64,000 bases of DNA from positions 3,785,001 through 3,849,000 of the forward strand of contig NZ_CM001023.1 of NCBI RefSeq assembly GCF_000166275.1. Reading direction: 5' to 3'. The DNA is from Algoriphagus machipongonensis. GTDB lineage: Bacteria; Bacteroidota; Bacteroidia; Cytophagales; Cyclobacteriaceae. The position numbers and the translations under genes are program-made. The first letter of the stretch is position 1. Every line of letters begins with the position of its first letter. The notes under the pieces were generated by a model. That model was not told the DNA's origin, searched no databases, and saw nothing but the letters and a program-made list of their open reading frames with translations. Positions 37,488-49,220 of the stretch are shown piece by piece.

Positions 37488-38369
37488 TCAAGCATGCTTC
37501 TTCTTTCCTGCAAATAGCTTATGGAAAAATTCGAATGCTCCGAATGCTGCAAAACCCACTAATAGCCCCAAGATAATTTCCTTGATAATGGAAGGCCAGC
37601 TTGGCAATAGATGATGGAAAAAATCTATGTTATGAACAAATATTCCTCCTGAAACTAATATCAAAGCGACAGTTCCTACGATGGTCATTCCTTTGATCAC
37701 CTTCGGCAAAGCACTGACTAAAACTCTCCCTACTTTATCAGAGAAGCTATTATCTTCTTCATTGAGGTTGATCAACTTTAGTCCAAATTCATCCATTCTC
37801 ACAATCAGTGCCACAACTCCGTAAACACCTACTGTTGCCAACAAAGCGATAAGAGAAACCACTATTATCTGTTGTAAAATCGGAGCGTCCACAACTGTAC
37901 CGAGGGTAATAATCACAATCTCTATGGAGAGAATAAAATCTGTAACTATTGCAGATTTTACTTTCTCCTTTTCAATTTCTAGTATTTGTTCTTCTGTTAA
38001 ATCTACCGCCAAGGAAACGGCCTTTTTTTCTTGATGAGGAACCAAATATTCGTAGATCTTTTCGGCCCCTTCAAAAGCTAAATAAACCCCTCCTATCAGA
38101 AGAATTATTTTTATAGCAAAGGGAACAAAGGCACTCAAGAGAAATGCAACAGGTAAGATGATCAGTTTATTTAATAATGAGCCTTTGGTGATTGCCCATA
38201 ATACAGGGATTTCTCTGTCAGAGACAAAACCTGATGCCTTCTCTGCATTTACTGCCAAATCATCGCCTAATAACCCGGCAGTTTTTTTTGCTGCCATTTT
38301 ACTCATGACTGCGACATCATCCATTAATGTGGCGATATCGTCTAGTAAAGCAAATAATCCTGATGCCAT
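37488..38369 (-). CDS. DUF808 membrane protein (YedI-like)
   Basis: 293 aa. The N-terminal LFALLDDIATLMDDVAVMSKMAAKKTAGLLGDDLAVNA is the DUF808 signature, followed by several transmembrane helices (about residues 65-90, 135-160, 165-185, 205-235, 255-280). It is probably an inner-membrane protein of unknown function. It is separated from the GH20 gene upstream by 51 bp on the same strand. Confidence 0.88.
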   Translation of the reverse strand: MASGLFALLDDIATLMDDVAVMSKMAAKKTAGLLGDDLAVNAEKASGFVSDREIPVLWAITKGSLLNKLIILPVAFLLSAFVPFAIKIILLIGGVYLAFEGAEKIYEYLVPHQEKKAVSLAVDLTEEQILEIEKEKVKSAIVTDFILSIEIVIITLGTVVDAPILQQIIVVSLIALLATVGVYGVVALIVRMDEFGLKLINLNEEDNSFSDKVGRVLVSALPKVIKGMTIVGTVALILVSGGIFVHNIDFFHHLLPSWPSIIKEIILGLLVGFAAFGAFEFFHKLFAGKKKHA

Positions 38370-38420
38370 TTAGTTTAACTCTTAATATTTTACTCAAAAG
38401 ATGTTTTATACCTCTAACTT

Positions 38421-40457
38421 TTACTTTGCAATTTTCTCTAAAAACAACTTCTCCACAAAAAACTGCCAGTCTGAAAAGTCTTTTGCTTGATTGGCCAGGT
38501 GCACATGATGATCCTGATCCAAAATGTAATTATCCGGCTTATTCAATTGCCTTGTTTTGCCATAAACTTCCTCCAAGTTTTCCTGAATAGATTTCCACTT
38601 TGCAGGCATGCCTTTTAATTCTGCTTCAGCTATATTTCTCTCTTCACCACTTGGATGATCCAATTTAGCCAAAGTGATCAAAGCTTCATTGGTGAATTGA
38701 ACTGCTTTTGCAACTTGCTCATAAACCTCCAAGTTATAAATATTTCTTCTAGCTAATTTTTTAGAAGTTTCTATTTCTTCCAAAACTTCATTTACTTTTT
38801 TTAGATTTTCCTCGGCCTTGCTAACTCGCTCTTGGTACTTTTCTGTCCAAACTCCGGCTGAATCCAAGTTTGGCAAGTCGATAAGTGCACTGTTTTTTGG
38901 ATCTTCTAAACCTTTTAAGCGGTTCCGATCCTTCCCATCCAACAAGGCATTTTTCCAAAATGCTACTGCCTCTTCCAGTTCAGGAACAAACTCATGAGAG
39001 GGAGCAGCAAGTTCAGGCCCAAACATACGCTGCCTATAGGCGCTATGTAATTCTTCCGCATCCCTTTGATATCCTGACCATGTATACTCTGAGAATGTTG
39101 CAATTCCTCTTTGATACAATTCAAATAATGGCGAATCATCATCCCAAAGCGTAAGGAGTAATCCATCTGCTTTATTATTGATTGAAATATTAGCAAAATC
39201 ACGGATATTTTGGGTATTGCTATTTTCCAGAGGCATCAAATTCCAACGAGTTTGTCCTGCAGTAGCCCCCATGACATTGAAACCATTTTTGGTAAACCAT
39301 TGGATAGCCAAATTATTTCCGGGGGACTCTGGCAGGCTATAATTCCATCTCATGTAGACGCAGTTCTTTGGGAACATGTCTACATACTCATTCAACTTAT
39401 ATTCATTGGCAGCCCAAATACTATCTGCTTGTGCTTTTGACAATTTAGAATCATAAATCGATCCGTATAAACCTGCATTTTTCAAAGGCATATCATCCCA
39501 AAAGATGGGAGTCAAACCATTATCTTCCGCATATTTACTCACTCGATTTAGCCAAGTCAGTTGTAACTCCAAAGGTGACATTCCGGATCCTCGTCCTGTA
39601 GTATGGACTTCATCTCCTCCAACATGTAAATAGTCTGCGTGAGGAAATGCTTTTAATGCATCAGCATATAAATCAAACTGTACATCGTAGGTTTTATCAT
39701 CCAGTGGATTAAAAGCCCAATCGCTAGCAGGATCATCTCTTAAAGCAGCATATTCCTCATGTTTTAAAATAAATGAAGCATGTCCCAATCCTTGAACTAA
39801 AGGTGAGATTCGAATATTTCTTGCCATTGCATAATCAGAAATCGCTTTCCACTCATCAATTGAATATGCATCTTGGGAAGCGACAACAGGTTGAAGTTCA
39901 TAGCCTAACTTATCTTCAATCTCAATAATAATTGCATTAATCTTCAATTCGGCTAATCGATCCATCAATTCGTAGTAATACTCCTTCTTTTCCAAGTGAT
40001 GCTTCACATCCAAATGGACTGCTCGGTAAGCTAATTTTGGCTCATCCTTTACTACAACCTGAGGCACAAAGGAATTTTGATCTTCAGAATCTTGAACAAT
40101 TTGAGTTAATGTCATTAATCCATACCATAATCCTGATTCTGTACCGGAAGAAATTTGAATTTGATCGGATTCTATATGCAATTCATAGCCTTCATTTTTC
40201 AATCCTAATTCAGAATTTATCAAAAGTTGCAGACCTGAATCAGAAAAACCTTCAAGTTTTCCTCCTGAAGTAAATTCCTCTTTTGCCTTTTCTAATGGTT
40301 CTTTTACTGAGCTCGGATCTAGAGAAGAAGCTCCCTTCCAAGATAGTTCTATGGGGACAGGTAAAAGCTTGATATCCGCATCTTCTTTGAGCTTCGGGCT
40401 ACAAGAGAAGGCAAACCAACAAACGATTAAAGAGTAAAAAGCTAAATTGATTTTCAT
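38421..40457 (-). CDS. Glycoside hydrolase family 20 protein, lipoprotein
   Basis: 678 aa. Lipobox at Cys19 (IVCWFAFSC). An N-terminal GH20b-like domain (GYELHIESDQIQISSGTESGLWYGLMTL) precedes the catalytic TIM barrel, where AYRAVHLDVKHHL and HVGGDEVH give the Asp282-Glu283 catalytic pair for the substrate-assisted mechanism. The C-terminal ~150 residues form a charged helical region. The best guess is a beta-N-acetylhexosaminidase on the cell surface or periplasm. The family also includes enzymes with other substrates; the cysteine-poor barrel does not settle it. Confidence 0.86.
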   Translation of the reverse strand: MKINLAFYSLIVCWFAFSCSPKLKEDADIKLLPVPIELSWKGASSLDPSSVKEPLEKAKEEFTSGGKLEGFSDSGLQLLINSELGLKNEGYELHIESDQIQISSGTESGLWYGLMTLTQIVQDSEDQNSFVPQVVVKDEPKLAYRAVHLDVKHHLEKKEYYYELMDRLAELKINAIIIEIEDKLGYELQPVVASQDAYSIDEWKAISDYAMARNIRISPLVQGLGHASFILKHEEYAALRDDPASDWAFNPLDDKTYDVQFDLYADALKAFPHADYLHVGGDEVHTTGRGSGMSPLELQLTWLNRVSKYAEDNGLTPIFWDDMPLKNAGLYGSIYDSKLSKAQADSIWAANEYKLNEYVDMFPKNCVYMRWNYSLPESPGNNLAIQWFTKNGFNVMGATAGQTRWNLMPLENSNTQNIRDFANISINNKADGLLLTLWDDDSPLFELYQRGIATFSEYTWSGYQRDAEELHSAYRQRMFGPELAAPSHEFVPELEEAVAFWKNALLDGKDRNRLKGLEDPKNSALIDLPNLDSAGVWTEKYQERVSKAEENLKKVNEVLEEIETSKKLARRNIYNLEVYEQVAKAVQFTNEALITLAKLDHPSGEERNIAEAELKGMPAKWKSIQENLEEVYGKTRQLNKPDNYILDQDHHVHLANQAKDFSDWQFFVEKLFLEKIAK

Positions 40458-40707
40458 AGTATATGTTTAAGGGCTATTGCTAATTCTAAACTTTAAGCTC
40501 GAAGTTAATTAATTTTTTTTCCTAAGAACCCGAGCTTTCTAAAGAAATTCATTTTTTGCACATGGCTAAAACTGAAAAGATGGCGAAATCAGACATTGAC
40601 AGAACTTTATCTTATCCTAGGCTTTTTTATTGAGCATTTTTATTTAATTTTTATGTTAAACCTTTGGTAAATACTTACCATCAACCCAAAATTAACCTCA
40701 TATTTCC

Positions 40708-42036
40708 ATGGTAACACTTTTGATTATCTTGGTGGCGCTCGTCTTGATTATGACTGCCATTGTCAAGTTTGATATCCACCCATTTCTAGCTCTATTTGTT
40801 GGAGCAATTTTTTACGGGCTGCTTTCAGGCATGTCCACTGATCTTATTTTAAAATCTATTTCTGATGGTTTTGGAGGAGTACTGGGAAGTATAGGACTAT
40901 TGATTCTCTTAGGGGTCATGATCGGAACCTTCTTGGAAAAGACGGGAGGAGCATTGGTCATCGCACAAAAGATACTTTCATGGATCGGTGAGAAAAGGGT
41001 TACCGCAGCTATGCTTTTTAGCGGATACATCCTTTCTATCCCAGTCTTCGGTGATAGTACGTTTATCATGATGAACCCGATTAGTAAATCACTTTCTCTA
41101 AAGGGTAAAATACCTTATGCTGCCACTACCATTGCTGTAGCCTTGGGAGCAACGGCTTCTCATTCCCTAGTACCCCCTACTCCTGGACCGATTGCCACAG
41201 CAGGAATTTTAGAGGCAGATTTAGGGATGGTTATCTTTTGGGGTTTTATTATCAGTTTAATCACTCTTATCCCAAGTTATATTTTTATCAAAAAAGTGGT
41301 TTGGAAGATTCCATTAGAACCAACATTTGCCACTAGCAAACCTGAAAAAGAAACTACAAAATCTCCTAGTCCACTTAAGTCATTCTTACCTATTACCATA
41401 CCTTTGGTATTGATTGTTTTGGCATCTATAGCCCAATACCCAACTCAACCATTGGGTGACAGTTCGTTTACCAAGATTATTTTGTTTTTAGGAAGCCCAG
41501 TGATAGCCTTGCTGCTTGGCGCATTTCTTTCTTTCACACTTCCCACTAAATATGACAAAAAGCTCTTAAGTGCGAGCGGTTGGTTAGGTGAAGCTTTGCT
41601 AATTGCTGCTCCCGTGATCTTAATTACCGGTGCCGGTGGAGTTTTTGGTAAAATGCTTCAAAACTCTGGAATCGGCGATTTGGTGAGTTCTAGTTTGAGT
41701 ACCTCCAATTGGGGCATTTTCTTACCGTTCTTAATTGCTTTTTCTCTCAAAACTGCTCAGGGATCATCTACGGTGGCAATGATCACTACCGCATCAATCG
41801 TAGCGCCATTATTAGCCTCGCTGGGCCTAGATTCCGAAACCATGAAGGTGTTCGCTGTTTTGGCAACTGGCGCAGGTGCTATGGCAATTTCCCATGCCAA
41901 TGACAGTTTCTTCTGGGCGGTCACCCAACTCTCCGGATTGACCATTAAACAAGGAAATAAGGCCCATAGTTTAGGGACTTTCATCATGTCCACCACAGCA
42001 ATTATTACGATTTACATCATTACACTATTCATGTGA
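40708..42036 (+). CDS. GntP-family permease (gluconate/sugar-acid:H+ symporter)
   Basis: 442 aa, about 12 membrane segments. Family blocks: FGGVLGSIGLLILLGVMIGTFLEKTGGA, FSGYILSIPVFGDSTFIMMNPI, ATASHSLVPPTPGPIATAGIL and AISHANDSFFWAVTQ. GntP members import gluconate, idonate, glycerate or related acids. A deacetylase gene follows after 21 bp. The 250-bp upstream region (40458-40707) shared with GH20 shows no clear structure. Confidence 0.9.
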   Translation: MVTLLIILVALVLIMTAIVKFDIHPFLALFVGAIFYGLLSGMSTDLILKSISDGFGGVLGSIGLLILLGVMIGTFLEKTGGALVIAQKILSWIGEKRVTAAMLFSGYILSIPVFGDSTFIMMNPISKSLSLKGKIPYAATTIAVALGATASHSLVPPTPGPIATAGILEADLGMVIFWGFIISLITLIPSYIFIKKVVWKIPLEPTFATSKPEKETTKSPSPLKSFLPITIPLVLIVLASIAQYPTQPLGDSSFTKIILFLGSPVIALLLGAFLSFTLPTKYDKKLLSASGWLGEALLIAAPVILITGAGGVFGKMLQNSGIGDLVSSSLSTSNWGIFLPFLIAFSLKTAQGSSTVAMITTASIVAPLLASLGLDSETMKVFAVLATGAGAMAISHANDSFFWAVTQLSGLTIKQGNKAHSLGTFIMSTTAIITIYIITLFM

Positions 42037-42057
42037 TAAGATAACCTGCTGATTCAA

Positions 42058-42846
42058 ATGAAAAAGGCCATTTTATTAATCTTGGTGGTTTGCTGCTTGA
42101 CAGAAATTTCTGCTCAGATATTGAGGAAATCAATTCCAGATAAATTGGTTGTCTTGACATTTGATGATGCTCCTGCAAGTCATTTCTCGCGTGTAGCTCC
42201 CATGCTTCAAGAATATGGTTTTGGAGGAACGTTCTTTGTTTGCGAATTCCCCCCGAATTCTAAAGACAGTACGCTTTACATGAACTGGAGGCAAATACAG
42301 GCATTAGATCAGATGGGTTTTGAAGTAGCTAATCATACCCACACGCATGCCAATGTCAGCAAGTTGACGAAAGAGGAATTCAACCAGCAAGTTGGATATA
42401 TAGAGGAAAAATGTGACTCATTAGACATTTCAATACCCACAAATTTTGCCTACCCTGGCTATGGCTTAAATGCTCAAAGCTTGAAGTTTCTTGAAGACAA
42501 AAACTATCACTTTGCAAGAGCTGGTGGAAGTCGGCCCTATGACCCTGAACTTGATCACCCCTATTTAATTCCCAGTTGGGCTACTGATAGTACCAACAAA
42601 AAGGAAATTTTTGAGGCTTTGAAAATGGCTAAAAATGGAGAAATTGTAATTCTAACTATCCATGGAGTTCCAGACATAGAGCATCCTTGGGTGAACACTC
42701 CTCCAGATATGTTTGAGGAATATTTGACTTTTTTAAAACAAAATGACTATCAGGTCATCTCTTTAAGAGATTTAGAATACTATGTGGATTATGCGATGGC
42801 AAGAAAAATCATTACACCTGATTTGAATAAAAAGTTGAGCAATTAA
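42058..42846 (+). CDS. Exported NodB-type polysaccharide deacetylase (CE4)
   Basis: 262 aa with a signal peptide (MKKAILLILVVCCLTEISAQ). CE4 motif 1 is TFDDAP, motif 2 is NHTHTHANV (H-x3-H-type zinc ligands), motif 3 is FAYPGYGLN, and VILTIHGVPD supplies the late His. It probably N- or O-deacetylates a glycan in the periplasm. It is cotranscribed with the GntP permease (21-bp gap). A terminator follows. Confidence 0.87.
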   Translation: MKKAILLILVVCCLTEISAQILRKSIPDKLVVLTFDDAPASHFSRVAPMLQEYGFGGTFFVCEFPPNSKDSTLYMNWRQIQALDQMGFEVANHTHTHANVSKLTKEEFNQQVGYIEEKCDSLDISIPTNFAYPGYGLNAQSLKFLEDKNYHFARAGGSRPYDPELDHPYLIPSWATDSTNKKEIFEALKMAKNGEIVILTIHGVPDIEHPWVNTPPDMFEEYLTFLKQNDYQVISLRDLEYYVDYAMARKIITPDLNKKLSN

Positions 42847-42847
42847 A

Positions 42848-42875
42848 AAAGGTGGTCTTTTATAAGACCACCTTT
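42848..42875. terminator. Bidirectional terminator between deacetylase and katG
   Basis: A perfect 12-bp stem, AAAGGTGGTCTT / AAGACCACCTTT, with a TTAT-type loop. On the minus strand it is followed by TTTTTTAATT, making it a good katG terminator; on the plus strand it directly follows the deacetylase stop. Confidence 0.85.
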
Positions 42876-42900
42876 CAATTCAATTTGAAATATTAATCGA

Positions 42901-45222
<2,322 letters not shown>

Positions 45223-45225
45223 TCA

Positions 45226-45240
45226 ATAGATAATAACTAT
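45226..45240. promoter_or_regulatory. OxyR-like half-site upstream of katG
   Basis: ATAG-N7-CTAT with the internal T and A of the OxyR consensus ATAGnTnnnAnCTAT fully matched. It is followed after the correct 7-nt spacing by TTAG (three of four positions of the next ATAG), but the last CTAT is displaced by 4 nt. It is 79 bp upstream of the katG ATG, where an activator of the promoter would bind. No oxyR gene is in the window. Confidence 0.55.
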
Positions 45241-45460
45241 GATCAAATTAGAATATCAATCCCTATTTGATCTTCAGTAATTTAATGAAAAATGGGCAAA
45301 AGGCATTCTCATAATTTAGCTTTCTGATAAGAATCATTTAATCTTAACCTAACGGTATTTAAGGTGAATTCTTTCTTTAACAGCCTCTTTTTCTATGATT
45401 AAAAAATCTCAAATGCTTTTTTGAAATGAAAATCTCCAAAAAGTTGGTAATTAAAGTGAG

Positions 45461-45489
45461 GTTAAATACCTGAATTTAGGTAACTTAAC
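45461..45489. promoter_or_regulatory. Imperfect inverted repeat upstream of lemA
   Basis: GTTAAATACCT, a 6-nt spacer, then AGGTAACTTAAC: arms pair as TACCT/AGGTA and GTTAA/TTAAC with a one-base offset. It ends 40 bp before the lemA ATG, where an operator or core promoter would be. Alternative: chance. Confidence 0.3.
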
Positions 45490-45529
45490 TACCTCTCTTT
45501 TATTAAATCAAAAATATAAACGCTATACC

Positions 45530-46093
45530 ATGTCCACCACCTTAATAATCTTAGCTGTTGTCATAGCCTTAGGTTTTATGATCGTCAGTATTTTCAATCG
45601 ATTTGTACGAAATAAAAATTTGGTCAAAGACGGATGGAGTAATATCGATGTTGCGCTGAAAAGGCGTTATGACTTAATTCCTAACCTTGTCGAAACCGTC
45701 AAAGGATATGCAAGTCATGAAAAAGAAACTTTGGAAAGAGTGATACAGGCCAGAAATGCTGCCATGGCAGTTCCTCCTGGTGACATTAACCAACAGATTC
45801 AAGCGGAAAACCAACTTCAAAAAACACTAAGAAGCATTTTTGCCCTCAGTGAGGCCTACCCGGATTTAAAAGCTAACACCAATTTCCTCCAACTACAGGA
45901 TAAGCTTAACGAGATTGAAGAAAACCTGGAGAGAGCGAGAAGATATTACAATGGTACCGTTCGGGAAAATAACACTTATGGGGAAAGCTTCCCTGGAGTC
46001 CTTTTCGCGGGAATGTTCAGCTATCAACATTTTGATTATTTCGAAGCTGATGAAGAAAGCAGAGAAAATGTGAAAGTAGACTTCACTGTCTGA
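45530..46093 (+). CDS. lemA: LemA family protein
   Basis: 187 aa, with an N-terminal membrane helix (LIILAVVIALGFMIVSIF) and the LemA helical bundle: NLVKDGWSNIDVALKRRYDLIPNLVETVKGY, LKANTNFLQLQDKLNEIEENLERARRYYN. Typical length. Function is poorly defined; LemA proteins are often encoded beside DUF2207 or TPM-domain membrane proteins, as here (11 bp to the next gene). Confidence 0.93.
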   Translation: MSTTLIILAVVIALGFMIVSIFNRFVRNKNLVKDGWSNIDVALKRRYDLIPNLVETVKGYASHEKETLERVIQARNAAMAVPPGDINQQIQAENQLQKTLRSIFALSEAYPDLKANTNFLQLQDKLNEIEENLERARRYYNGTVRENNTYGESFPGVLFAGMFSYQHFDYFEADEESRENVKVDFTV

Positions 46094-46104
46094 TAAAGTC
46101 CTTA

Positions 46105-47838
46105 TTGATTATCCAAAACTCCTCCAAATTGAAATTACTTTTATTGAAAGGTGCGTTTTTTTGCATGCTTTTATGCTTTGGAATTAATCAGGCATATGCG
46201 CAGGGATTTATTGTCAACACTTATAATGTTGAGATTACAATTTATGAAGAAGGGTACTTTGAGGTAGTGGAAAAATACGATCTCGACTTTTCAGTTCCTA
46301 AGCATGGTATTTATCGGGACATTCAGACTCAATATGACTTTCAAACTGCTGATCAAAACTTAGAAAAAAGAGAAATTCAAATAAGCGAGATTGAAGTTCC
46401 AAATTATAAATTTGAAAAAAGCTCCAAGTTTGAACAGCGGATGAGTGGAAACGCTCAAATAAAAATTGGAGATGCTGACATCACTTTAGAAGGTCCTCAA
46501 CATTATGAGATCAAATACAGGGTGGATAATGCTTTCATTTTTGAGCCAGACCAAATATTTTTCTACTGGAATGTAAAACCCAGTAATTGGATAGCACCTT
46601 TCCGACAAATCAATTTTAAGATTCATCTACCTTCCGGAATAACCTTGAATGAAAATCAATATTTTATTTATTCAGGCACAACCGGAATTGACACCCCTAG
46701 CAATGATTTTCAAACTTCTTTTGAAAACGGGGTTTATCAAGGCAATAGTTTGGAGGATTTTGTTTCCGCCAGTGGAGAAAATGTGACAGTATTGTTAAAA
46801 CTACCTCCAGGAAGCATTCAGGAAATCAAACCATTTTGGCCTTTCTGGTCAAATTTTGGATGGTCAATCATCTTAGCCATTGGGTATTTTGTTTTTTACA
46901 GAACATGGAAAATTCATGGCAAAGATGACCATGCACCTACCGTGACGAGCTATTACCCACCAAAAGGAATGGATCCCGCAATGGTGGGTTATCTAATAGA
47001 TGATTCTGGAGATAATGTTGATTTAATCTCATTAATCCCCTACTGGGCTACAAAAGGTTTATTGAAAGTTGAAGAAATCGACAAAAAAGGCTGGTTTGCC
47101 AAAGATGATATCAAGTTGATAAAACTGAACCCCATTGAAGATAATGCACCCGATTACCAAAAGACTTTATTTAATGGTTTGTTTACCAAATATGGATCCC
47201 ATGACGAGGTTTTGGTAAGCAGTCTTAAGGATAAATTTTATACTACCATGAGCAGTGCAAAAAGCTCCCTTAAGAAAGATGCCCAGAAATATTATGACCC
47301 TCAGTCTAAGAAAACCAGGAACTATACCATCTTCTTTGTGATCCTTTCTATTTTCGTTTTAGTTCCGAGCTTTTTGTTCTTCTGGGGCATATTAGCAGCA
47401 ATAGCAGCTTTTGTTTCTTGCGTATTTCTTTTGATCATGAGCCAATTTATGATCAAGAAAAACAAGGTAGGAACTAACATCCTTTCAGAACTCAAGGGCT
47501 TTAAAACATTTATTAAGGTTGCGGAAGAAAATAAATTGAAAATGCTTCTTAAGGATGACCCAAACTATTTTGAGTCAACGATGAGTTACGCTCTTTCCTT
47601 TGGGTTATTCGATAAATGGACCAAAAAGTTTGATGCATTGCATATTCCACCTCCCACATGGTACACTTCTACTTCAGGCAGAATGATGTCGATGAATCAT
47701 TTTTCCCAATCTTTTTCAAGCTCTATCAATTCAGCCCAAAGCACCATGGTCAGTTCACCATCCAGTTCAGGTAGCTCTAGTAGTGGAGGTGGTTCATCCG
47801 GAGGTGGATTTGGCGGCGGCGGTGGAGGCAGCTGGTAA
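46105..47838 (+). CDS. DUF2207 membrane protein with Gly-rich tail
   Basis: 577 aa from TTG 46105, or 569 aa from TTG 46129, which begins a neater signal peptide (KLLLLKGAFFCMLLCFGINQAYAQ); there is no in-frame ATG nearby. An extracytoplasmic beta domain (VEITIYEEGYFEVVEKYDLDF) is followed by transmembrane helices at ~250-265 and ~410-450 and a Ser/Gly tail ending GGGGGGSW, a hallmark of these and TPM proteins. Partner of LemA. Its role may be in membrane or envelope homeostasis; unproven. Confidence 0.87.
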   Translation: MIIQNSSKLKLLLLKGAFFCMLLCFGINQAYAQGFIVNTYNVEITIYEEGYFEVVEKYDLDFSVPKHGIYRDIQTQYDFQTADQNLEKREIQISEIEVPNYKFEKSSKFEQRMSGNAQIKIGDADITLEGPQHYEIKYRVDNAFIFEPDQIFFYWNVKPSNWIAPFRQINFKIHLPSGITLNENQYFIYSGTTGIDTPSNDFQTSFENGVYQGNSLEDFVSASGENVTVLLKLPPGSIQEIKPFWPFWSNFGWSIILAIGYFVFYRTWKIHGKDDHAPTVTSYYPPKGMDPAMVGYLIDDSGDNVDLISLIPYWATKGLLKVEEIDKKGWFAKDDIKLIKLNPIEDNAPDYQKTLFNGLFTKYGSHDEVLVSSLKDKFYTTMSSAKSSLKKDAQKYYDPQSKKTRNYTIFFVILSIFVLVPSFLFFWGILAAIAAFVSCVFLLIMSQFMIKKNKVGTNILSELKGFKTFIKVAEENKLKMLLKDDPNYFESTMSYALSFGLFDKWTKKFDALHIPPPTWYTSTSGRMMSMNHFSQSFSSSINSAQSTMVSSPSSSGSSSSGGGSSGGGFGGGGGGSW

Positions 47839-47847
47839 AAATTAATT

Positions 47848-48384
47848 ATGATTAAAAACAGTGTATTTATAGCGACAAGCTTGGACGGGTTTATTGCCGG
47901 TAAAAACAATGAGTTGGAGTGGCTTTCCACTTTTCCGGAAATAAATCAAATCGATACCGGCTTCGAACAATTCACTTCCCAAGTTGATGCCATACTCATG
48001 GGACGAAACACCTTTGAAGTTGTCGCAAATTTTGAAGGAGAATGGTTTTATAAAAAACCTGTATTCGTATGGAGCAATTCCCTTAAGGAGATACCAGATA
48101 GGTTAAAAAGCAAAGTTTTTTTGGTTCAAGGGAATATTTCAGAGATCCTTTCTAAAATTCATGGGAAAGGATTTTATAGGCTTTACATCGATGGAGGAAA
48201 AACCATCCAAACCTTCCTGAAGAAAGATCTAATTGACGAAATGGTTATCACAACAATTCCGGTTTTATTGGGCTCAGGAATTCGGTTATTTGGAGATTTA
48301 CCAAAAGAACTTGTTTTTGAATGCATCAACTCTACCCGATTTTTGGGTAAAGTTGTGCAAAACCATTATGTAAGGTCCAGGTAA
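47848..48384 (+). CDS. Dihydrofolate reductase/RibD C-terminal-like protein
   Basis: 178 aa. Blocks typical of the RibD_C/YwjB family: SVFIATSLDGFIAG, VDAILMGRNTFEVV, FYRLYIDGGKTIQTFL and DEMVITTIPVLLGSGIRLFG. It probably binds NADPH; the substrate is unknown. It follows the DUF2207 gene by 9 bp and ends 1 bp before the convergent SDR stop. Confidence 0.85.
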   Translation: MIKNSVFIATSLDGFIAGKNNELEWLSTFPEINQIDTGFEQFTSQVDAILMGRNTFEVVANFEGEWFYKKPVFVWSNSLKEIPDRLKSKVFLVQGNISEILSKIHGKGFYRLYIDGGKTIQTFLKKDLIDEMVITTIPVLLGSGIRLFGDLPKELVFECINSTRFLGKVVQNHYVRSR

Positions 48385-48385
48385 T

Positions 48386-49177
48386 TTAACGGGCGGTCCA
48401 TCCACCATCTACGGTCAACATAGAGCCCACCATATATTTTCCAGCATCAGAGGCTAAAAACATAGCAGCACCTTGAATTTCTTTCAATTCACCCCATCTA
48501 CCCAACGCTGTGGCTCCTACAATGAATTTCTTTCCCTCTTCTGTATTAGCAATCGGCTCGTTCATCTCTGTTAGAAATGGTCCTGGACAAATCGCATTGA
48601 CATTGATTTGAAAGGGAGCAAACTCCAGACCTAATGCTCTTGTCATCTGTACAACGGCTCCCTTACTACTTGTATATGGTGTCCTATTAGAAAGTCCTAC
48701 CAGGCCTAAAGTACTTGCCATATTGATAATACTACCACTTTTAGCTTCCTTCATATAAGGAGCTACAGCTTTGCTACAAAGCCAAGTTCCGGTAACATTG
48801 ATATCCATCACTTTTTGGAAATCTTCCAAACTCAATTCATCGATAGCCCCCCGGATATTGATCCCCGCTGAATTGATCAATATATCAATCCTCCCGAAAG
48901 CCTCCATCGCCTTTTTCGCCATCAATATCGTTTGCTCCTCATTGACTACATCAGCAGCAAAAGCGATGGCTTTAACTCCAAATTCGCTTGCGATCTCTTC
49001 TGCAGCTTTTTCACCTTCTTCGAGCGTTCTACTTACCAACATTACATTCGCTCCAGCACTTGCAAGTCCTGCGGCCATAGCCTGCCCCAAACCTTTTGAA
49101 CCTCCTGTAATAATTGCGGATCTTCCTGTTAGATCAAAAAGTTTAATTCCTGGTAAGCTTTCTTTCGATAATTTCAT
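48386..49177 (-). CDS. SDR oxidoreductase (gluconate 5-dehydrogenase-like)
   Basis: 263 aa, classical SDR. Cofactor motif TGGSKGLGQAM, NSAG at the end of beta-4, and catalytic Ser in MASTLG with YTSSK. The C-terminal ASDAGKYMVGSMLTVDGGW is standard. The closest named activity is sugar-acid C5 or keto-sugar reduction/oxidation. It is the last gene of the minus-strand operon with the TIM-barrel and haem c proteins (43-bp gap), suggesting a sugar-oxidation pathway. Confidence 0.85.
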   Translation of the reverse strand: MKLSKESLPGIKLFDLTGRSAIITGGSKGLGQAMAAGLASAGANVMLVSRTLEEGEKAAEEIASEFGVKAIAFAADVVNEEQTILMAKKAMEAFGRIDILINSAGINIRGAIDELSLEDFQKVMDINVTGTWLCSKAVAPYMKEAKSGSIINMASTLGLVGLSNRTPYTSSKGAVVQMTRALGLEFAPFQINVNAICPGPFLTEMNEPIANTEEGKKFIVGATALGRWGELKEIQGAAMFLASDAGKYMVGSMLTVDGGWTAR

Positions 49178-49220
49178 ATTTCAAATGATTTTCAAATTGT
49201 TTAATCTTTTAAAAAAGGGT

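Noticed and set aside
40562..40633. A 23-codon ATG frame (MAKTEKMAKSDIDRTLSYPR...) between GH20 and GntP genes
   Set aside because: Too short, no supporting family, and located in a divergent promoter region; most likely chance.
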